Source: G021776435 sp046756245
GTDB taxonomy: Bacteria > Pseudomonadota > Alphaproteobacteria > Caulobacterales > Parvularculaceae
Direction of reading: 5' to 3'
Assembly: GCA_046756245.1 (NCBI GenBank)
Contig: JBHHVZ010000028.1
Location: 1-30,833, forward strand
DNA length: 30,833 bases
Part shown: positions 7,884 to 15,006 of the stretch, piece after piece
Numbering within the stretch: the stretch's first letter is position 1
Layout: each line of letters opens with the position of its first letter
Position numbers and translations under genes: made by a program
Notes under the pieces: generated by a model
Databases searched by the model: none
What the model was told of the DNA's origin: nothing
What the model saw: only the letters and a program-made list of their open reading frames with translations

Positions 7884-9275
7884 TCAACCCTTGCGGCTGT
7901 CTTCATCCTTATCGTCGCGCCACAAGCGCTTCCACCACGGCGTTTTTTTGGGCTTGTCGAATTGCTGGCCGTCGTCATTCATGCGGTCGCGAATGTCGGC
8001 GATGTCCCAATTCGTCAGATTAGCGAGCGTTTGCGCCTCCTTCTCGAAGCGCTCAGGAAGCGAGGCGCGATAGGCGTCGGCCGCTTCGCATTCAGCCTCG
8101 CCAGTGAAAGGATGGCGCAGCACATAGCGGCCCTGGAAATTCGAGCGGTCGCCGGTCTCCTTGAACATGAGATCTTCAGGAAAATGCGCCGCGTCATAGC
8201 TGACATGCAGGCGTGTGACGAACACGTCGCGGGTTTGCGGGCCGGGCCTCCTGACCGCGCCCTCGCCGTAAGACGGGTCGATCCAGAAAACGCCGAGCGC
8301 GCCCAGCTCCTTGTCCGACAGCGGATCGGCCGCGCAGGGGTCGCACCAGTTCATGTCCCAGGCGTATTCGAGAAAGACCGCGCGCTCGTTTTCCTTCCGG
8401 ACGGACGTTTCGAACATCGACTTGTAAAAGTCGCCGAACTCAGCCTTCACATAAAGCGGGATATCCATGCCGGTCGGCAGCTTCACCGTGCGGTAATTGG
8501 TTGTCTCGACCCGGCCTTTGCGGGTCAGCGTGAAGACGAACAATTCCTGCTTTCCGTCGGCGTTCACCGTGCCGAGCCGGATCGGCAGCATGAATTTGGG
8601 CGTTTCGAACGCGATCTGCAGCGGACGCAGATAGGTCAGCCCGGTGGCGGCCTGTTCCTCCAGATTGACCTTGGCGACGAAGAATTTCGAATCCTGCTTG
8701 ATGTAGCTTCCGAGCGTCGCTTCGGCTCCGTCGGGAATTCGATAACCGTTTTCGGTCAGCCATGTCGCCAGGCCATCTGACTGTTCGGCGGAGAGAATGA
8801 GGATGTCGTATTCGCCGACAGTGTATTGAGCCTCGATGGTGACGCCGAGGCTGTCGGCGCGTTTGCGTCGCCCGGTTACGGTTACGCTTTCGGGCGTCGC
8901 CGTCCCCGCCAACATCTCGTATTCATAGACGCGGCAGGGGTCTTCATCGAAATATTCCACCAGGCGCGGGGCCGTGTAGGCGTCGAGGTGGTCGAGCACG
9001 GCGTTTTCCGAGACGTGGATCTGGCCTTCTTCAAGAACGGTCGGCACCGGCACGACAATCGCAAACTCGGTCAGATCGCCTTTATAGTCGTTCGCCATGG
9101 TGAGGACCGTTCTGTCCTCGTCGCGCACAATGGCGACTTTCGAGGCGCGGTTGAAGAGCTTGGTGTCGGCTTTGGCGACATAAAAGCCGCAAAAGGCCGC
9201 TGCGCCGCCAGCTGCTGTGAATGCGGCGAGGGCCGAAGCGGCGGCGAGCAGCGTTCGTTTTGTCGGGCGTTTCAT
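7884..9275 (-). CDS. Secreted DUF2330 domain protein with CxxC motif
   Basis: The 463-residue product has a signal peptide (residues 1 to about 27, MKRPTKRTLL then an Ala-rich core) and matches the DUF2330 family: FCGFYVAKADTKLFN directly after the signal, then VVPVPTVLEEGQI, LDAYTAPRLVEYFDEDPC and YIKQDSKFFVAKVNL. A WCDPCAADPL segment places a CxxC pair at residues 311–314; Cys29, Cys114 and Cys396 are further cysteines. The C-terminal tail is highly charged. Function in the family is unknown. The ATG at 9275 follows AGGAGGGAGG and overlaps the stop of the RnfD-like gene (ATGA), so the two are translated together. I infer a periplasmic partner for the RnfD-like membrane protein. pgsA follows after 51 bases. 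Confidence 0.86.
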   Translation of the reverse strand: MKRPTKRTLLAAASALAAFTAAGGAAAFCGFYVAKADTKLFNRASKVAIVRDEDRTVLTMANDYKGDLTEFAIVVPVPTVLEEGQIHVSENAVLDHLDAYTAPRLVEYFDEDPCRVYEYEMLAGTATPESVTVTGRRKRADSLGVTIEAQYTVGEYDILILSAEQSDGLATWLTENGYRIPDGAEATLGSYIKQDSKFFVAKVNLEEQAATGLTYLRPLQIAFETPKFMLPIRLGTVNADGKQELFVFTLTRKGRVETTNYRTVKLPTGMDIPLYVKAEFGDFYKSMFETSVRKENERAVFLEYAWDMNWCDPCAADPLSDKELGALGVFWIDPSYGEGAVRRPGPQTRDVFVTRLHVSYDAAHFPEDLMFKETGDRSNFQGRYVLRHPFTGEAECEAADAYRASLPERFEKEAQTLANLTNWDIADIRDRMNDDGQQFDKPKKTPWWKRLWRDDKDEDSRKG

Positions 9276-10153
9276 TGGGGCCTCCCTCCTGTAAACGGGG
9301 TTATGAGCGCCTGCGCGGCGGGTTTTCCGGATCTGCGCCGCAGACGCGCGACGCGGCTTATCCAGGCCGGCGGCTTGACGGCGTCGCCCCATTGATAAAG
9401 CGGCGCCGGGTCGAACAACTCCATCGCCGGTCGGGCGAGCGTGGTCAAAGCCAGGGCGTAGAACAGCCCATCGTCGAGGTAAAAATGATAGCTGAACACA
9501 TAGGCGAGAACGGCGGTCGCAGTCGCAAAGCCGGTCCGCGCCCATGCGCCGTCAGGTGTCGTTTTCGGGTCCGAAATCATGAAAAAGGCGAACAGGATAA
9601 GCGCCCCATTCTCCAATCTCAGCAGCGGGATAGAGAAAGGATCGCCCAACCAAAGCGCGCGCGCAAACAACAGCGTTGCGTATACGCCCAGAAAAATAAC
9701 CGGCATGTCGATTCGCGCCGCGCGATAAGTAATGAAGAATCCGGCGCCGGCGAGCAGCGCCGCGAACCACAGCGCCGTTCCCCACTGCCCCGGCGTCGTC
9801 CAGGCGGCGTCCGCCAAGAGAACGGTCGCAACAATGCCGATATTGGCGGGATTGAAGATATGCTTCCCGTTCAGGCGCAGGGTGAATTTGGAGCCGATGG
9901 CAATGGCTGCGGCGAGCGCCAGAGGCCACGCCGCGTCTGCGCGCAGCAGCAGCGTCAGCGAAAGCGCTGTAATCAGCGGGCTTTTAAAGTCGATGCGAAC
10001 CGCATTGAGCAGCGACCCAAGCGCCTGAGCGAGGAAAGCCGTCGCAACGATGGCGCCAAAATGGAAGGGGGCGAAGCCGAACGCGCCATCGGCCCAGCCG
10101 AAAAAGAGCAGCGCAGTCAAGGCGATAATCTGAAAATGGCGTGGGTCCTTCAC
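9272..10153 (-). CDS. Stand-alone RnfD/NqrB-like membrane protein
   Basis: The 293-residue product starts at a GTG (10153) with GGAG eight bases upstream. It has about eight to ten hydrophobic segments. The family pattern is RIDFKSPLITALSLTLLLR (about residues 53–71), SKFTLRLNGKHIFNPANIG (about 88–106) and FFMISDPKTTPD near two thirds. Those features belong to the NQR2/RnfD/RsxD family, whose Rnf members carry covalent FMN and help drive electrons across the membrane. No other Rnf or Nqr subunit is present in the window, and I do not see an S-x-A-T-type flavinylation site, so this should not be assumed to pump ions. It is joined by an ATGA overlap to the DUF2330 gene, a pairing I know from other genomes. 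Confidence 0.82.
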   Translation of the reverse strand: MKDPRHFQIIALTALLFFGWADGAFGFAPFHFGAIVATAFLAQALGSLLNAVRIDFKSPLITALSLTLLLRADAAWPLALAAAIAIGSKFTLRLNGKHIFNPANIGIVATVLLADAAWTTPGQWGTALWFAALLAGAGFFITYRAARIDMPVIFLGVYATLLFARALWLGDPFSIPLLRLENGALILFAFFMISDPKTTPDGAWARTGFATATAVLAYVFSYHFYLDDGLFYALALTTLARPAMELFDPAPLYQWGDAVKPPAWISRVARLRRRSGKPAAQALITPFTGGRPQ

Positions 10154-10502
10154 CGGTCCGCTCCATGCTCGCCCGTACGCCGCTGCGCCGGGAGGAGGCT
10201 CGGCCGCACCCTTCCGGCGGCGGAGATCCCTCCAGAAAACTGCGGCGAAACTTGGGCCACATCAAAGCGCCGCAGGAGCGAAGAGAGGCAGGGATAGCGA
10301 TTCGGGAGTGGCGGCGTTGTCGTCGCGCAAGGGTGCGACATTTTCGCCGACTTGCGCATGATTGTCAGTTGCGGATGCTCCGTATGCGACTGAACACCGC
10401 AATGCACAATCATGTGAAGTGTAATAAGTACGTGCTGTCAGACGGCGCTTGAGCCGGAACTTTATCCGAAGCCTCTCGCGCTCTTTCAAAAAGGGGACCA
10501 AA
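10154..10502. other. Gene-free region between rnfD-like and ompW-like genes
   Basis: This divergent spacer must hold the promoters of both the minus-strand rnfD-like operon and the plus-strand ompW-like gene. Several arginine- or proline-rich open frames cross it on both strands but none has a ribosome site or recognisable product. The only structure I can support is the long imperfect inverted repeat at 10357–10414, listed separately. Confidence 0.6.
10357..10414. repeat. Imperfect inverted repeat upstream of the ompW-like gene
   Basis: CATGATTGTCAGTTGCGG (10357–10374) and CCGCAATGCACAATCATG (10397–10414) are reverse complements except for three bases in the middle. The outer nine bases, CATGATTGT and ACAATCATG, match perfectly. 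The centre of the repeat lies about 118 bases before the ompW-like start. It could be a paired operator for a dimeric regulator or a stem in a transcript leader. No T-run follows, so it is not a terminator. Confidence 0.65.
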
Positions 10503-11126
10503 ATGCGCGCTATTCTATTTTCTTTCGCAAGCCTGGCGGCGCTCGCCGCCGCTTTTCCGGCAAGCGCTGAACAAGGCGATTTTTTAATTCGGGCGCGCGG
10601 CATTGGAATATTTCCAAGCACGGACGCAAACGTTGTCCCTCTCGGCGGGACGGTTGACGCTGACGACGCCTACGTGCCGGAAGTCGATTTCAGCTATTTT
10701 CTTACGGATAACCTGGCCGTCGAACTGATTGCGGCGACAGCGCGCCACGATGTGACCTGGAGAGCGACAGACGGATCCGGCGCCACGATTGACCTCGGCT
10801 CCGTGCGCCTTTTGCCGCCGACGCTCACGCTGCAATATCACTTCACTCAATTGGGCGCATTGAAGCCTTATGTCGGCGGCGGCGTCAATTTCACGTGGTT
10901 TCTTGATGAAAACGATCCGGCCGGTCTCAACATCGCTTACGACAACCAGTTCGCGCCGGCCGTGCAGTTTGGCGTTGATTATTTCGTGACCGAGCGCGCT
11001 TTTGTAAACGCTGACGTGAAGAAGATTTTTCTCGAAACAAACGCCGACATCAACAGCGGGTTCGTGACGGCCGAGGTGGACCTGAATCCATGGATCGTCG
11101 GCTTCGGGGTAGGTTTTCGGTTCTAA
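10503..11126 (+). CDS. OmpW-family outer membrane beta-barrel protein
   Basis: The 207-residue product has a signal peptide (MRAILFSFASLAALAAAFPASA, cleavage before EQGDF) and the OmpW pattern: FLIRARGIGIFPS at the mature N-terminus, VPEVDFSYFLTDNLAVELIA, LGSVRLLPPTLTLQYHF, LKPYVGGGVNFTWF and a terminal beta strand ending in VGFGVGFRF with the C-terminal aromatic residue used by the Bam machinery. OmpW proteins form eight-stranded barrels with a hydrophobic channel. I placed the start at the ATG at 10503, preceded by AAAGGGGACC, not 18 codons earlier. The mature barrel length fits the family. A terminator lies at 11276–11301. Confidence 0.91.
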   Translation: MRAILFSFASLAALAAAFPASAEQGDFLIRARGIGIFPSTDANVVPLGGTVDADDAYVPEVDFSYFLTDNLAVELIAATARHDVTWRATDGSGATIDLGSVRLLPPTLTLQYHFTQLGALKPYVGGGVNFTWFLDENDPAGLNIAYDNQFAPAVQFGVDYFVTERAFVNADVKKIFLETNADINSGFVTAEVDLNPWIVGFGVGFRF

Positions 11127-11216
11127 GCTGCACTGACGACCTGAGATTCCATTTAAAGGTCGACATTGAAAGAAAAGGCTTTTCTCCAGGAGCCCATGAG
11201 TCGCGGTCAGTGCAGC
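11127..11216 (+). repeat. Perfect 11-bp inverted repeat directly after the ompW-like stop codon
   Basis: GCTGCACTGAC (11127–11137) starts on the base after the stop codon, and its exact reverse complement GTCAGTGCAGC lies at 11206–11216. The 68-base loop holds a further short palindrome AGAAAAG-G-CTTTTCT (11171–11185). No credible gene lies inside. The stem would fold the 3' untranslated part of the ompW-like transcript, upstream of the terminator. Confidence 0.6.
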
Positions 11217-11275
11217 GTCGTATAAGGCGCAAGACGAAAAAGCCCTCCCCTGCCTGCAATCTTGCGCCAGCCTGA

Positions 11276-11301
11276 GCGGACGCTACGGCGTCCGCTTTTT
11301 T
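11276..11301 (+). terminator. Rho-independent terminator after ompW-like gene
   Basis: GCGGACGC (11276–11283) pairs perfectly with GCGTCCGC (11288–11295) around a TACG tetraloop, a stable UNCG-type loop, and six T residues follow at once (11296–11301). The T-run is on the plus strand only, so it stops the ompW-like transcript and not uvrC. Confidence 0.92.
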
Positions 11302-11306
11302 AGGCG

Positions 11307-13250
11307 TTACGATCCTGTGTGGAAATAATCGTAAATGCGTTGCGCGAGCGTTTCGGAAACGCCGTCGACGGCGGCGAGGTCCTGGGGCTTGGCCGTCGAG
11401 GCGGCCTTGGCCGAGCCGAAATGGTTGAGGAGCGCGCGTTTGCGCTTGGCGCCGACGCCGGGAATCGCATCAAGCGGACTGGCGCCGATGGCTCTTTTGC
11501 GCTTCGCTCTGTGGGCGCCGATGGCGAATCGATGGGCTTCGTCGCGCAGGCGTTGAATAAAGAAAAGCGCCGGATCACGCGGCGGCAAGGTGAACGGCGC
11601 GCGACCGGGCAGGAACACCTGTTCGCCGGTGGCCCCGGCGCTACGGTCGGCGGTTTTGCGCCCGCGCTCGTCTTGGCGTCGTCCCTTCGCGACGGCGGCG
11701 ACCGCTACGCCGTTTACGCCAGGCTCGACGCCGAGGTCGCGCATTATCTCGACGGCGACGGCTAGCTGACCGTCGCCGCCGTCGAGCAGAACAAGATCGG
11801 GCCAGTCGCCGGCTTTATCGTCTTCTTTAACGAGACGGGCGAAACGGCGGGCCAACACCTCGCGCATCATGCCGTAATCATCGCCCGGCGCGATGGATGC
11901 GTTTTTTATGTTGAATTTCCGATACTGGTTTTTGACGAATCCATCAGGCCCGGCGACGATCATTGCGCCAACGGCGTTTGCGCCCTGGATATGGGAGTTG
12001 TCATACACCTCTATGCGTTCCGGCGGGCCTTCGAGCGCCAGCGCCTTGCCGAGTCGCTGCAGATTTTTCGCTTGGCTCGCCGATTCCGAAAGACGCCTGC
12101 TTAGGGCTTCGCGGGCGTTCATGACGGCGGCGTCGACGACCTTGCGTTTGACTCCGCGCTGCGGACAGAGAATGGACACCTTGCGGTCCGCGCGCATCGA
12201 CAGGGCTTCTTCAAGCAGAGTGGCTTGAGGAGGGCGCACATTCGCGAGAATCAACGGCGGCGGATCGCGGTCGTCATAAAATTGTGCAATGAAGGCGTCG
12301 AGAATTGAGGCGGGATCGTCCTCGCGGCCGTGGCGCGGGAAAAAAGCGTGGTTCCCCCAATTCTGGTCGGCGCGGAAAAAGAACACCTGTACGCAGCTTT
12401 GTCCGCCCTCTGAGTGAATAGCGAAAATATCGGCGTAGGCGACAGCGCCGGAATTTACGTCCTGGCTCGCCTGCACGTAGCTGAGCGCGCGAATGCGGTC
12501 CCGAAACGCCGCGGCGCGTTCGAAGTCGAGCGCTTCGGCGGCCGTTTCCATTTCGCGCGACAATGCTTCCTGGACGGCGCGGTTTCGGCCCTTCAGAAAC
12601 ATCTCGGCGTCAGCGACGAGGCGCGCGTAATCCGCCTTGCCGATGAGATTGACGCAGGGAGCCGAGCATCGTTTGATCTGATGCAGAAGGCAGGGCCGCG
12701 TCCGCCCTTCGTAGACGCTGTCCGTGCAGCTTCTCAAAAGAAACGCCTTTTGCAGCGTATTCAACGTGCGGTTGACCGCGCCGGCGGAAGCGAACGGCCC
12801 GAAATAGTCGCCGGGGCGTTTACGCGCGCCGCGATGTTTCACGATCTGGGGAAAGTCGTGGTCTTGTGCGATCAGGATAAACGGGAACGATTTGTCATCG
12901 CGAAGGATGACGTTGTAGCGCGGTTTGAGTTGCTTGATGAGATTGGCTTCAAGCAGCAGCGCTTCGGTTTCCGTCTCGGTGACGATGAATTCCATGGCGC
13001 GGGTTTCAGCGATCATCCGTGTGATGCGGTTCGAGTGACCGCGCGGATTCGCATAACTTGAAACGCGGCGTTTCAGATGCTTGGCCTTGCCGACATATAA
13101 TATGTCGCCCTTTTCGCCGATCATGCGGTATACGCCGGGCTTGCCGGGCAGGCGCTTCACATAACCGCTGATCAGCGCGGCGCCGTTCGTCGCCGGGGGA
13201 CGGGCTTCCGCTGATTTGCGCTCCTTGGTCATTGATTGTCTATTAACCAT
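11307..13250 (-). CDS. uvrC: Excinuclease ABC subunit C
   Basis: UvrC makes both incisions around a DNA lesion in nucleotide excision repair, with UvrA and UvrB. The 647-residue product is complete: GIY-YIG nuclease (GKPGVYRMIGEKGDILYVGKA, about residues 36–56), the Cys-containing block CLLHQIKRCSAPCV, a UVR motif (EALDFERAAAFRDRI), the RNase H-like second nuclease (IEVYDNSHIQGANAVGAMIV, GDDYGMMREVL, LVLLDGGDGQL) and two C-terminal helix-hairpin-helix elements (IPGVGAKRKRALLNHFGS and AAVDGVSETLAQRIYDYF). Starts are possible at 13250 and 13232; I prefer 13250, with a weak GAAG upstream. The longer in-frame extension does not look coding. No terminator is evident on its strand. Confidence 0.96.
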   Translation of the reverse strand: MVNRQSMTKERKSAEARPPATNGAALISGYVKRLPGKPGVYRMIGEKGDILYVGKAKHLKRRVSSYANPRGHSNRITRMIAETRAMEFIVTETETEALLLEANLIKQLKPRYNVILRDDKSFPFILIAQDHDFPQIVKHRGARKRPGDYFGPFASAGAVNRTLNTLQKAFLLRSCTDSVYEGRTRPCLLHQIKRCSAPCVNLIGKADYARLVADAEMFLKGRNRAVQEALSREMETAAEALDFERAAAFRDRIRALSYVQASQDVNSGAVAYADIFAIHSEGGQSCVQVFFFRADQNWGNHAFFPRHGREDDPASILDAFIAQFYDDRDPPPLILANVRPPQATLLEEALSMRADRKVSILCPQRGVKRKVVDAAVMNAREALSRRLSESASQAKNLQRLGKALALEGPPERIEVYDNSHIQGANAVGAMIVAGPDGFVKNQYRKFNIKNASIAPGDDYGMMREVLARRFARLVKEDDKAGDWPDLVLLDGGDGQLAVAVEIMRDLGVEPGVNGVAVAAVAKGRRQDERGRKTADRSAGATGEQVFLPGRAPFTLPPRDPALFFIQRLRDEAHRFAIGAHRAKRKRAIGASPLDAIPGVGAKRKRALLNHFGSAKAASTAKPQDLAAVDGVSETLAQRIYDYFHTGS

Positions 13251-13307
13251 GCGTTCACTTCGCCGGCCATAGGCTTGGCATAGAGAAAATAAGCGGCGCT
13301 GGGTCAA

Positions 13308-13805
13308 ATGGAACCGAGCCTCGGCAAGAAAGCCGAAATTTCCGTCGTACTGGGCGTTTTTACGGCGTTCGCCATCATCGGCGTTGTGACGGTCGCCTTT
13401 GCAGTGGAAGATTTCGCGCGAGCGCGGTCCAGCCTGTCCTGGACTCCGGTCGAAGGCGTAATCCTGAGCGGCGGCGGAGACGAAAACGCCGCATCGGCGT
13501 CTATTCGTTACGCCTATTCGGTTGATGGGCGCACCTACGAGTCGCAACGGTTGCGGTTTTTCACGGCGCGGTTTTCCGGTCGGATGAGAACGGATTTTGA
13601 AGCGGGGCAGATCGTCGCTGTCTATGTCAGTCCGGAAGACCCATCCGTATCCGTATTGCGTCCCGGGGGCGCCGGCGCCGCATTCGCCGCGCTTGTAATA
13701 TTGGGCGCAGCAATGGTTTTTATCGGCCTTGGCGGCGTCTTCAGGACGTTGACGGCGAGCGCTCTAGAATTAATCGAGGCAGAGGCGGCCTACGACCGCC
13801 CATAA
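13308..13805 (+). CDS. DUF3592 membrane protein
   Basis: The 165-residue product has two hydrophobic segments, at about residues 12–33 and 121–146. Between them lies an extracytoplasmic strand-rich domain with the DUF3592 pattern: SWTPVEGVIL, IRYAYSVDGRTYESQRLRFF and IVAVYVSPEDPSVSVLRPG. No function is established for the family. It is divergent from uvrC and converges with folB 25 bases further on. No clear ribosome site precedes the ATG. Confidence 0.78.
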   Translation: MEPSLGKKAEISVVLGVFTAFAIIGVVTVAFAVEDFARARSSLSWTPVEGVILSGGGDENAASASIRYAYSVDGRTYESQRLRFFTARFSGRMRTDFEAGQIVAVYVSPEDPSVSVLRPGGAGAAFAALVILGAAMVFIGLGGVFRTLTASALELIEAEAAYDRP

Positions 13806-13830
13806 AACGCGCCGCCAATCTTCTTAAACT

Positions 13831-14241
13831 CTAAGCTTTCGAGCGGATAACTTCCACGCCGGCGCATTCGGCTTCCGCAATGGCGCCGGGTTTTTCTATT
13901 CGTACGGAAACAGCCAGCACCATCGGATGCGAAAGCGCCAGATCGGCGATCCGCTCGGCCAGCGTTTCGATCAGCCTGATATGGCCTTCAGCGACGATCT
14001 CTTTGATGCCTTGCGTCAGCTTATTGTAGCAAACGACGTCTTCAAGCCTGTCGGCGGCGGGCGAGGTCGGTTCAACCACGCTGATTTCCAGGTCAATGCG
14101 CATCTTTTGCGGCGCGCCCTGTTCATGCGCATAGGCGCCGATATAGGCGTCGATGACGAGCCCCCTCAGAAACACTTTTCTCTGCGGCGCATTGGCCGCG
14201 CGGGGAAGGGGACGGATGTCGCGCGCGTGTTGATGTGCCAT
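13831..14241 (-). CDS. folB: Dihydroneopterin aldolase
   Basis: FolB splits 7,8-dihydroneopterin into 6-hydroxymethyl-dihydropterin and glycolaldehyde in folate synthesis. The 136-residue product has the family features KVFLRGLVIDAYIGAYAHEQG (with the conserved Glu), VVCYNKLTQGIKEIV, IRLIETLAERIADLAL and the C-terminal VRIEKPGAIAEAECAGVEV with the catalytic Lys. A basic N-terminal extension of about 20 residues precedes the core. It starts three bases after the stop of the SDR gene, so the two are one unit, and the SDR also looks pteridine-directed. Confidence 0.92.
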   Translation of the reverse strand: MAHQHARDIRPLPRAANAPQRKVFLRGLVIDAYIGAYAHEQGAPQKMRIDLEISVVEPTSPAADRLEDVVCYNKLTQGIKEIVAEGHIRLIETLAERIADLALSHPMVLAVSVRIEKPGAIAEAECAGVEVIRSKA

Positions 14242-14244
14242 GTT

Positions 14245-15006
14245 CTACTCGTTCACGGTTACGTCAGGGGTTCGCCAGGCCAGATGCTGGCCTCCGTCGA
14301 CGGCGATCATCTGGCCGGTGACGGCGCGGGCGCTGAGCAAGTATGCAAGCGCCCCGACAATATCATCCGGCGTGGCGCCGTGTCCAAGGATAGTCGCCGC
14401 ATTTTGTCGGCGCCAATCTTCTTCCGACTGGCGGGGATTGCGCAAGGTCGGTCCGGGGCCGATGGCGTTGACGCGCACGCCTTTCGGGCCTAGCGCCTGG
14501 GCGAGCGTCTTGGTCAGCGTCAAGAGCGCCGATTTGGAAACCGTATAGGAAAGAAAATGCGGCGTCAGCTTCCAGACCCGCTGATCGATAAGATTGACGA
14601 TCAGGCTGTCGGCGCCTGCGCGCGCCTGAGCGGCGAAGTCCTGCGCGAGCTTCGCCGGCGCGCGCAGATTGATCTCCATATGCGCGTCCCAACTGCCGCG
14701 GGTCATTGTCGACGTATCGTCATATTCAAAATAGGATGCTGAATTCACCAGCACGCCGAGGGGTCCGACGGCGTCGACGGAAGCCGAGATCAACCCCGTC
14801 GTTTCCGCTTCGCTGGAAAGATCGGCGTGCAGAGCGGCCGCGCGCCGCCCTTTTTCTTTGACAAGCGCGACAACTTCGGCGGCCGCGTCGGCGGATGCGT
14901 TGAAATGAACGGCGACGTCATAACCCTGATCGGCCAATGTAAGCGCGAGCACGCGACCGAGGCGCTTTCCCGCGCCTGTCACCAAAGCTGCGCCGCCGAT
15001 GCTCAA
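14245..15006 (-). CDS. Pteridine reductase-like short-chain dehydrogenase (FolM/PTR1-type)
   Basis: The 253-residue product is a classical SDR with the cofactor motif ALVTGAGKRLGR, the NSASYF element, the catalytic SYTVSK (Tyr and Lys) and VRVNAIGPGPTLRNP. The TGxxxRxG form of the glycine motif and LIDQRVWKLTPHFLSY are typical of pteridine reductases and FolM dihydromonapterin reductase, which use NADPH. Its position next to folB supports a role in pterin or folate reduction; that is inference. I set the start at TTG 15006 because it has GGAAGGAG seven bases upstream, overlaps the antiporter stop (TTGA), and gives the normal family N-terminus; the longer frame adds 33 unrelated residues. Confidence 0.86.
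   Translation of the reverse strand: MSIGGAALVTGAGKRLGRVLALTLADQGYDVAVHFNASADAAAEVVALVKEKGRRAAALHADLSSEAETTGLISASVDAVGPLGVLVNSASYFEYDDTSTMTRGSWDAHMEINLRAPAKLAQDFAAQARAGADSLIVNLIDQRVWKLTPHFLSYTVSKSALLTLTKTLAQALGPKGVRVNAIGPGPTLRNPRQSEEDWRRQNAATILGHGATPDDIVGALAYLLSARAVTGQMIAVDGGQHLAWRTPDVTVNE

Noticed and set aside
9272..10153. A complete Rnf or Nqr ion pump
   Set aside because: Only one RnfD-like subunit is present; no RnfA, B, C, E or G or Nqr subunit can be found in the window.
9221..10297. A 358-codon plus-strand open frame opposite the RnfD-like gene
   Set aside because: It is extremely Arg-, Gln- and Gly-rich with no domain, and lies fully across the RnfD-like gene, whose membrane helices and motifs are clear.
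13243..13250. TTAACCAT, which resembles a CtrA half-site
   Set aside because: It overlaps the uvrC start codon (the CAT is its ATG) and has no second half-site at the expected spacing, so it is most likely chance.
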